From contig CALGJV010000026.1 of assembly GCA_937928595.1 (NCBI GenBank), forward strand, positions 62,001-126,000: a stretch of DNA of 64,000 bases, read 5' to 3'. Source of the stretch: an uncultured Phycisphaerae bacterium (lineage in GTDB: Bacteria > Planctomycetota > Phycisphaerae > UBA1845 > Fen-1342). Of this stretch, positions 58,901 through 64,000 are shown piece by piece. Positions within the stretch are counted from its first letter, which is position 1, and every line of letters starts with the position of its first letter. Below the pieces are notes generated by a model. It ran no database searches. It saw only the letters and a list, made by a program, of their open reading frames with translations, and was not told where the DNA came from. The translations under genes were made by a program, and so were the position numbers.

Positions 58901-59517
58901 ATCCCCTCGCGCAGTACGAGAGCCTCGTGCGGCGCTTCAGCACGTCCGACACCGCCGGCCTCGTCCGCCTCTCCGACGGCACCCAGGTCGTGCTCGGCGG
59001 CCTCGTGTCGCGCGTGCGGCCGGTGCTGATCCGCAACGGCCGCTCCGCCGGAAAGAAGATGCTCGTGGCGACCATTGAGGACTTCGCCGGGGCAACCGAA
59101 GCCATCGTGTTCCCGGACCAGCTCGAGGCGCTCCAGCCGCTGCTCCGGCCGGACAGCGTGGTGTTCGTCGAGGGCGCCGTGGACCGCCGACGCGAGGAGC
59201 CGTGCATCCGCACCGAGCGACTCGTGCCGATGGAGCAGGCCGAGCGGGAGTACGCCCGCGAGGTCGTCATCCGGCTGCGCACGCTCGGCCGCGAGTCGGC
59301 CGCGCTGCCGGAGCTCCAATCGCTGTGCCGCGCGCACCGCGGCCCGTCGACGTTGTTTCTGGAAGTCGTGTCGCCGGAGGGGTGGACGGCAACCATCAAG
59401 CGGCGCGAGGGGCCGGGGGTCGATCCGTCGCCGGAGTTCCTCGGCGCAGTGCGCGAGCTGCCCGGCGTCGACGCGGTGTTGTGCTGCGGCAACCGGGGCC
59501 CGCGCGGCGCTCAGTAG
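55987..59517 (+). CDS. dnaE: DNA polymerase III subunit alpha
   Basis: The 1176-residue replicative polymerase begins with a PHP domain ('FVHLHLHTEYSLLDG', 'AVTDHGNLFGA'), then the palm with catalytic aspartates in 'PDIDIDLCQDRR' near residue 403 and an earlier 'GRGSGCST'-like 'ARGSGCSTVVGYCLG'. Helix-hairpin and OB-fold regions follow ('GGLVSRVRPVLIRNGRSAGK', 'FVEGAVDRR'). The length matches DnaE (about 1160), not PolC. ATG 55987 leads straight into the PHP domain; an earlier start at 55876 would overlap the promoter. It stands alone and converges with gatD. Confidence 0.97.
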   Translation: MVQTQIAVPPFVHLHLHTEYSLLDGACRAKDLVERCKQLGMPAVAVTDHGNLFGAIEFYSAAIAAGVKPIIGCEVYMAPGDRRDRETRGLGEASYHLLLLAENLTGYRNLLKLTSLGYLEGFYYKPRIDKEVLRAYREGLICTSTCLGGEIPQALIRRDAKFARQVAETYAEIFGPDRFFIELQDHGLADQRELNPELAELARKLGVGVVATNDVHYLDAGDYEAHDILCCIATRARVSEEKRLRFEQNEFYLKSAEQMAAALGRWPEALANTARIAERCNVEFDFTRRFAPKYDPPAGRTADDYLRELVLAGARDRYGEIHAELRERIDYELEVIRSKGFSSYFLIVWDFVKYARDHGIPAVARGSGCSTVVGYCLGISAVDPLRYGLYFERFMDPERDEMPDIDIDLCQDRRAEVIEYVRRKYGHVAQIITFGRLKARAAIRDICRALDVPLSRADAVAKLVPEELKMTIDKALRQEPELKRLYDGDATIRKVLDIARKLEGLARHASVHAAGVVIADVPLDTLVPLHKPADSKDVTTQFEGGTVEKVGLLKMDFLGLRTLSQIDLTCRLIRKNHGVDVDLDRLDLSDPQVYALLARGDTKGVFQFESGGMRDVLMKMKPNRIEDLIAANALFRPGPMEYIDEYVARKHGRKAWDTPHPIMTEVLRETYGIMVYQEQVSRLVHRLGNVPLRRAFRLAKAISKKKESMINAERGPFLEGARANGLSTDTAEAIFADILKFGGYAFNKAHSTGYAVVAFKTAWLKTYYPAEFMAALLTYESGSTEKVAEYIEECRRLGIRVRPPDINQSDEAFTVVPADGPRAPAADAPAGGSAPPRRSDICFGLAAISGVGHRAVQAILAARQTGGPFRDLYDFCERVDLLLVNKGVLEALIKAGAFDCTGAMRRALLEVLEAAIQFGQNAQRDRRAGQLSMFGHFGGAAPPPPPIGTAEWSDSEMLAYEKATLGFYITKHPLAQYESLVRRFSTSDTAGLVRLSDGTQVVLGGLVSRVRPVLIRNGRSAGKKMLVATIEDFAGATEAIVFPDQLEALQPLLRPDSVVFVEGAVDRRREEPCIRTERLVPMEQAEREYAREVVIRLRTLGRESAALPELQSLCRAHRGPSTLFLEVVSPEGWTATIKRREGPGVDPSPEFLGAVRELPGVDAVLCCGNRGPRGAQ

Positions 59518-59637
59518 TGCCCCCCCGACAGCCGCGGCCGGGCAACGGACTCTCATAACGACTGGTCCAGATTCCGGGGAGCAGGTCAACCCCACCGTGC
59601 CCCTCGCGCGGGCTCGGACGAAGCCCCGCCCGGCGCG

Positions 59638-61050
59638 CTACCGCTTGATCGACCGCAGGAACTCCTGCACCTCGGGGATGCCGCCCTGGTAGACGAGGTA
59701 GCCGTTGTACGGCTCGCGCTCGGTGATCTCGTCCGACACCGGCGTCAGCATCAGCCGCTGCACCTCGACCCGGTCGTCCGTCTGCCCGAGCACCCAGCAC
59801 AGCTTCATGTACGCCACCTCCGGCAGCATGTTGCTCGCCGGTACGATCCCGAGCGTCATCAGGTCGCGCCCCGTGTCGTACACGTACATCCCGCAGTAGC
59901 CCCAGAGCGTCTGCACGGTCATGTAGATGTGCACGCCCGCGTCCACCGCCCGCTTGATCGCCGGGTACAGCGGCTTGTTGATGTGTCCCAGCCCGGTCCC
60001 CGCGATCACGATCCCGCGATAGCCCTTTTCGACGATCGCGTCGACGATGTCCGGCCGCATGTTCGGGTAGTAGTACAGGATCGTGACCCGTTCCTCGAAC
60101 GCGGTGTTCACGACCACGTCGCGGTCCGCCCGTCGCCGGCGGTAATCCTGCCGCAGCGGGATGATCTCGCGCGGCGAGATCATCGCCACCGGGATATCGC
60201 TCAGCGTGCGGAAGGTGCTGCGGTAGCTGCTGTGCATCTTCCGCACCCGCGTCCCGCGGTGCAGCAGGTTGTACTCGTCCGAGGTCGGCCCGAACATGCA
60301 GACCAGCACCTCAGCGATGTCGCCCTCCGCCGCCGCCTTCACCGCGCATTGCAGGTTGATGGCCGCGTCGGACGACGGCCGGTCGCTGGAACGCTGGCTG
60401 CCGACCATGACGATCGGCACGGGCGGGTTCTGGACCATGAACGTGAGGATCGCCGCGGTATGGTGCATCGTGTCGGTGCCGTGGCCGATGACGATGCCGC
60501 TGGTGCCCTGGCGGATTTCCTCGCCGATCTGCTCCGCGAGCTGGATGTACTGCTCGGGGCCCATGTTCTCGCTGAACACGCCGAAGAGCTTCTCGGTGCG
60601 CAGGTTGCAGATGTCCGCCAGCTCCGGCACGGAGCCGTACAGCTCGCCGGGCGAGAAGGCGGGGATCACCGCGCCGGTGCGGTAGTCCAGCCGGCTGGCA
60701 ATGGTCCCGCCCGTCCCGAACAACATCACATTCGGCTTCTTCGGGTCGTGCGGGAACTCCTTCTCGGGGATCTTGTAATGGGCCACGCGCCGCCCCGTCT
60801 CGCGGACCGCGTGGATCGAATCGGCCGCGATGCCGATGTTGTAACCGCTGGCGAGCTTGAGCACGATGTGCTGATCGTCGGCGGTTTCCGAACGCGGCAG
60901 GATCAGGCCGCGGAAGCTCCCGCGGGTGCTGTCGAGCTCTACCTCGCTCCAGACGCCGACGTGGAAGCGCTCCAGGACGGCTCGGCCGGGGCCGCGATAG
61001 CCCTTGAAGGTGTCGTCGGCAGGGGTGGACGATGGGGGAGCGGTGCTCAT
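59638..61050 (-). CDS. gatD: Archaeal-type Glu-tRNA(Gln) amidotransferase subunit D-like asparaginase
   Basis: The 470-residue protein has an N-terminal SH3-like domain ('FRGLILPRSETADDQHIVLK', 'LASGYNIGI') typical of archaeal GatD, followed by an L-asparaginase-type amidase. Catalytic threonines are Thr113/Thr116 in 'FGTGGTIASR' and Thr192-Asp193 in 'GHGTDTMHHT'. In archaea GatD releases ammonia for GatE to make Gln-tRNA(Gln). No gatE or gatABC genes are in the window. Bacteria normally use GatCAB, so this is either a transferred gene or a GatD-shaped asparaginase with another partner. Confidence 0.85.
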   Translation of the reverse strand: MSTAPPSSTPADDTFKGYRGPGRAVLERFHVGVWSEVELDSTRGSFRGLILPRSETADDQHIVLKLASGYNIGIAADSIHAVRETGRRVAHYKIPEKEFPHDPKKPNVMLFGTGGTIASRLDYRTGAVIPAFSPGELYGSVPELADICNLRTEKLFGVFSENMGPEQYIQLAEQIGEEIRQGTSGIVIGHGTDTMHHTAAILTFMVQNPPVPIVMVGSQRSSDRPSSDAAINLQCAVKAAAEGDIAEVLVCMFGPTSDEYNLLHRGTRVRKMHSSYRSTFRTLSDIPVAMISPREIIPLRQDYRRRRADRDVVVNTAFEERVTILYYYPNMRPDIVDAIVEKGYRGIVIAGTGLGHINKPLYPAIKRAVDAGVHIYMTVQTLWGYCGMYVYDTGRDLMTLGIVPASNMLPEVAYMKLCWVLGQTDDRVEVQRLMLTPVSDEITEREPYNGYLVYQGGIPEVQEFLRSIKR

Positions 61051-61333
61051 CGGCGTTTCCGTTGCGGCTGAATCCTGACGCGCCCCACGGGCGCTGCGCG
61101 CAGTGTACTCGCGCGGCCGGCCCAGACCAAACCGGGCGGGCGGGTGCGCCCGTGAACGGCGCCGGCGGTTTCACCAGCTCCCGTGATCGCTGAATCCCGC
61201 GTCAGTTTTTTCGGCGACTTCCTGTCAAAGCGCCTCGTCCCGCCGGCTATGTACGGGCGGAGTGAAGGTCGGCCACGGCGGGTGAGGAGTCCCCCGGGCC
61301 GGCCAAGGGCCGCTTTCCCGGAGGAGGAGTCTC

Positions 61334-62275
61334 ATGGCTCGCGTTGCATACGTGTGTGTCGGTGTTTCCGTCGCGTCCCTGACGTTGGCCGCCGTGGCCG
61401 GCCCCAGCCTGCCCGTCACCAAGCCCCCCGTGCAGCCGCTGCCGAGCTGGACCGGTCCGGGTCTGGACTCGCACGCGCAGAACGGACAGTGGTTTGCCGA
61501 TGCGACCGGGCTGCCGCAGCCCCGCTCGCACGAGTTCTACGACAACGCCGTGCAGTTTGGCGGCGGTTTCCTGGGCACGGACGCGATCTACGGCAAAGTG
61601 ACGAACGTGGTGATGGTGCCGGGAACCGCGGGGATCACCGCGTTTGAGATCACCGCGACGATCACGAACGACGGTCCGGCGACCGGTCCGTGGCAGCCCG
61701 GCCGGAACAGCCACGGCGAATTTCTGGTCACGCAGGAGCAGTACGTCGGCACGCTGTACCAGGCGAAGCTGACGGCCGAGTTCGCGCTGGCGAGTCTGCA
61801 GTTCGTGCCGGCCGCGTGGGTCGGTCCGTATCGGGACCGGCCGGAGTACATCGTCGCGGTCAATCACGACCAGACCGCGTGGTATTGCTACACGCCGGAC
61901 AATCCGGTGGGCCTCGGGCCGGCGGGGAACTACTATGTGCCCGCCTGGGACTTCGGCGATATCCCGGTCGGCACCTCGGTGACGCGCAAGCTGCTCTTCA
62001 ACGTCGCCGGTGCCATCACGCCCAACGACCCGCGCTTCAACGCCATCATGAGCTCGTTCCAGGCGCCGCTGGGCCAGGGCGACGTGTTCCTCAACCGCAC
62101 GACCGACCTGAAGATCGGCGACTGGCTCGATGAGCTGACCCTCGACCTCGGTGTCCCGTACCCGACCGACGGGCTGCTGCGGGGCGGCAACGTCTCGGTC
62201 TTCCACAACATTCCGGAGCCCGCCTCGCTCGTGCTGCTCACGCTCGGTGCGCTGCTCCGGCGCCGCCCGGCGTAA
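61334..62275 (+). CDS. PEP-CTERM sorting-domain protein, second
   Basis: The 313-residue secreted protein has a signal peptide ('VCVGVSVASLTLAAVAG') and GGAGGAG just before the ATG. The mature part is beta-rich with no motif I recognise ('EITATITNDGPATGPWQPG', 'DFGDIPVGTSVTRKLLFNV'). It ends 'IPEPASLVLLTLGALLRRRPA', the PEP motif, hydrophobic helix and basic tail for exosortase sorting. Unlike the other PEP-CTERM gene at 45678 it has no clear promoter in the preceding 280 bp. A very strong terminator follows 97 bases downstream. Confidence 0.85.
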   Translation: MARVAYVCVGVSVASLTLAAVAGPSLPVTKPPVQPLPSWTGPGLDSHAQNGQWFADATGLPQPRSHEFYDNAVQFGGGFLGTDAIYGKVTNVVMVPGTAGITAFEITATITNDGPATGPWQPGRNSHGEFLVTQEQYVGTLYQAKLTAEFALASLQFVPAAWVGPYRDRPEYIVAVNHDQTAWYCYTPDNPVGLGPAGNYYVPAWDFGDIPVGTSVTRKLLFNVAGAITPNDPRFNAIMSSFQAPLGQGDVFLNRTTDLKIGDWLDELTLDLGVPYPTDGLLRGGNVSVFHNIPEPASLVLLTLGALLRRRPA

Positions 62276-62372
62276 GCCGCGCGAACGCTGCGGCGCAGCC
62301 GCCGCCCAACGGCGGCCGCCCCGCGGCGGAGGATCTCGACAGACTTTGGCTCCCATTCCTCTCCCCCATCCG

Positions 62373-62418
62373 CCCCGGCCCGCAATCGTCCCCGACGATT
62401 GCGGGCCGGGGTCGTTTT
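62373..62418 (+). terminator. Strong intrinsic terminator
   Basis: A perfect 17-bp stem (62373-62389 with 62395-62411, core CCCGCAATCGT) has a 5-nt CCCCG loop and is followed by TCGTTTT. It ends transcription of the second PEP-CTERM gene. Confidence 0.85.
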
Positions 62419-62632
62419 GCGCGCCGCGCCGCGGCGTCCCACCCCAACCCCAGCGCTGCACCCTTCGAGCCCGACCGATGAGCCGAGGCACCCGGCGTTG
62501 CGACGCCGCAGCCGGGCCCCGGCGCCCCCGGCCGGGCCCCGGAGACATGCGGCACGGCACCCGCGCGCTCCGGGCGGCAAACTGCTACCCGTACGGTATT
62601 TAGGGCTCAGAAGACCAGTGCCCGGCTCCCCG

Positions 62633-62661
62633 TTGCGGGCCGTCTGAATCTCAGATAAACT
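62633..62661 (+). promoter_or_regulatory. Predicted promoter of rplU
   Basis: TTGCGG (62633-62638) and TAAACT (62656-62661) with a 17-base spacer; start near 62668. Confidence 0.45.
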
Positions 62662-62771
62662 ACCGGGTTCCCGTGGAGCTGCCGGGCCGGCGGCCGGCGC
62701 GGAGTGTGCGCGGTGGCCGCGCCACGCGCGGCCCAAGGCGAAGGGATCACGCCGGGCGTGAAGGAGCGAAC

Positions 62772-63086
62772 GTGTACGCGATTTTCGAAGACGGCGGCAA
62801 ACAGTACAAGGTATCTTCCGGCGACAAGCTGCTGATCGAACTCCGCGACCTGCCGGAAAGCCAGACCGACGTGACGTTCGACAAAGTGCTCATGGTCGGT
62901 GAGGGCGCCGGCGCCAGGATTGGCACGCCGTGGGTCAGCGGCGCGACCGTCACCGCAAAGGTGCTCGAGACGCTCCAGATGCCCAAGGTCCGCGGCGTCA
63001 AGTTCGCACGCCGCAAAGGCCTCTACAAACGTTGGGGTCATCGCCAGAAAATGATGAAAGTGGAGATCGCGGCGATTAATGCCTAG
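62772..63086 (+). CDS. rplU: 50S ribosomal protein L21
   Basis: The 104-residue protein starts at a GTG with AAGGAG six bases upstream. The sequence is typical L21: 'AIFEDGGKQYKVSSGDKLLI', 'VTFDKVLMVGEGAGARIGTP', 'GVKFARRKGLYKRWGHRQ', ending in 'VEIAAINA'. It binds 23S rRNA with L20 in the large subunit. In most bacteria rpmA (L27) follows; here the next gene instead encodes a secreted protein and overlaps the L21 stop by eight bases. Confidence 0.95.
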   Translation: MYAIFEDGGKQYKVSSGDKLLIELRDLPESQTDVTFDKVLMVGEGAGARIGTPWVSGATVTAKVLETLQMPKVRGVKFARRKGLYKRWGHRQKMMKVEIAAINA

Positions 63087-64000
63087 CTCCCGCGCCTGGA
63101 TTCGCGCAACGCGGCGGCTGCTGGTGGCGGCCGTCGCGTTTTCGTGCGCGGCCGCGGCCCTGGCCCAGTCACCCCCGACCGGCCGCAATCGCGGTTCGCG
63201 GAGCAAGGCCGCTCCAACGCCGGCCTCCCGTCCGACTCCACCGCCGGCGACACAACCGGCGCCGGATCCCGTACCGGCCGAGACCCGGCCAGCCGGCCCG
63301 GAAACCGTGGCAGACGCCTTTCGCCGGCTGACGCCGGTCTTGCCCAAACCACTGCGAACCCCGGCGCGCCGCGCTCCGCGGGGGGCGGCGCCGCTGCCGA
63401 CCGCGCCACCGCCACCGCCGGCGCTGACCCACAACGAGCGGGCGCTGCGGGCCGTGCTCGATCTGACGCTCGCCCTCGGACAGGCCGACGGCAAACGGGC
63501 CGCGCTCGTGATCGACGGCAGCGGCTACCAGCCCCTGCCGGAGACCGGCGAGCTCCCGGAGCGGCCCGACAAACCGCTGCACGCAGCCGCGGTCGCGGCA
63601 CTGGTGGCGGCGCGGGCGCCCGCGCCGCTGGGTGAGTTGCTCGTGGAGGACTTCCGCGTGGCGCGGGCCCGCGAGATCGAGTCCCGGTATCCGCCGATCG
63701 CCCGCTGGATGCTCAGCCGCGAGGATCGCGCGGTGCTCATCCGGGCGCCCGAAACGCCTGTGCCGGGCTGGATCGCACGCGACGCGGTCGTCGTCGTGCG
63801 TCTGCGCGGGGCCGTGGCAACCGTAGTCGGCGGGACTCTGCTGGACTGCCTGACGCCCGCGCCGCCCGGCGCGGGGCGCCCGACGGAGCCGTCGACCGGC
63901 GGGTCGCCGCCGGCTGCGACGCCGACCGCACCTCCGGTCGCCGCACCGACCGCCCCCCCGGCCGCCGCTCCCGCTACGCGGCCGGCCGCGAAGCCCGCCG
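63079..64000 (+). CDS. Secreted proline-rich protein, 3' end outside window
   Basis: An ATG at 63079 overlaps the rplU stop, and the frame stays open to the end of the window (at least 307 residues). It has a signal peptide ('RRLLVAAVAFSCAAAALAQ'), a Pro/Ala/Arg-rich low-complexity region to about residue 110, a small folded part around 'ALRAVLDLTLALGQADGKRA' and 'AREIESRYPPIARWMLSRED', and then another Pro/Ala/Thr-rich tail. Only the folded middle is likely to have a specific function, which I cannot name. Coupling to rplU would be unusual; it may simply be read through. Confidence 0.6.
   Translation, partial: MPSSRAWIRATRRLLVAAVAFSCAAAALAQSPPTGRNRGSRSKAAPTPASRPTPPPATQPAPDPVPAETRPAGPETVADAFRRLTPVLPKPLRTPARRAPRGAAPLPTAPPPPPALTHNERALRAVLDLTLALGQADGKRAALVIDGSGYQPLPETGELPERPDKPLHAAAVAALVAARAPAPLGELLVEDFRVARAREIESRYPPIARWMLSREDRAVLIRAPETPVPGWIARDAVVVVRLRGAVATVVGGTLLDCLTPAPPGAGRPTEPSTGGSPPAATPTAPPVAAPTAPPAAAPATRPAAKPA

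Larger units (their letters stand above)
62276..62771 (+). other. Terminator and rplU leader region
   Basis: 496 bp without a gene: the strong terminator at 62373-62418, ordinary GC-rich DNA, then the rplU promoter (62633-62661) and a leader of about 100 nt. L21 leaders are often autoregulatory; I cannot fold this one reliably. Confidence 0.5.

Noticed and set aside
59075-59692. Plus-strand frame running from inside dnaE toward gatD
   Set aside because: Arg/Ser-rich shadow of dnaE and gatD; no start signal or domain.
1-64000. CRISPR arrays, prophage genes or insertion sequences
   Set aside because: No regular repeat-spacer pattern, integrase, transposase or phage structural gene was seen.

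Overview
The window is about 64 kb of very GC-rich, gene-dense bacterial DNA. I see no rRNA, tRNA, CRISPR array or transposase. Two secreted proteins end in PEP-CTERM sorting tails, lipoproteins are numerous, and there are YdjY-like, DUF2961, URO-D-like and long multiheme cytochrome proteins. Together these suggest a Planctomycetota bacterium, perhaps Phycisphaerae-like; this is inference, not a marker-gene result. Start and stop codons often overlap by four bases (GTGA or ATGA), so many short operons are probably translationally coupled.

Layout. 1-4.9 kb: the end of a TPR protein, a pseudo-receiver diguanylate cyclase and its partner, a secreted lipoprotein and a stand-alone response regulator. 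5-12.2 kb: housekeeping genes, namely Rho, a YfcE-type phosphoesterase, a large FAD/Fe-S 2-hydroxyacid dehydrogenase, RlmN and an atypical sigma-70 factor. 12.2-15.3 kb: an AT-rich regulatory island with two dyads, then a HEAT-like lipoprotein and a coupled STAS / MlaE permease / RNase HII-like run. 15.4-25.8 kb: an alpha-2-macroglobulin-like giant, a copper P-type ATPase, a secretin with a TPR/coiled-coil front, and a YdjY-like protein. 25.8-38 kb, mostly minus strand: an FAH-family enzyme, a zinc-ribbon protein, MiaA, 2-oxoacid:ferredoxin oxidoreductase (two subunits), a lipoprotein, and the E3 and E2 subunits of a 2-oxoacid dehydrogenase with no E1 beside them. An intergenic region with an inverted pair of heptanucleotide repeat arrays follows.

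36.9-45.3 kb looks like a carbohydrate locus: a NagX-like membrane acyltransferase, a clan GH-A lipoprotein glycosidase, two URO-D/MtaA-like proteins and a DUF2961 (GH172) lipoprotein. A palindromic operator candidate lies in the divergent promoter region.

46.6-53.2 kb holds the most striking system. Five tightly coupled minus-strand genes encode a NarI-like cytochrome b, a ferredoxin subunit with a membrane tail, an NrfD-like quinone-interacting protein fused to six c-type heme sites, a 23-heme cytochrome c and a DsrE-like protein. The set resembles the Hmc/Qrc-type complexes of sulfate reducers but has an unusual fusion and heme count. It probably moves electrons between membrane quinones and the periplasm. 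A Cache-domain chemoreceptor lies just upstream.

55.9-64 kb: DnaE, an archaeal-type GatD, a second PEP-CTERM protein with a very strong terminator, ribosomal protein L21, and the start of a proline-rich secreted protein. Several genes have readable promoters of the form TTGnnn-17-TAnAnT.
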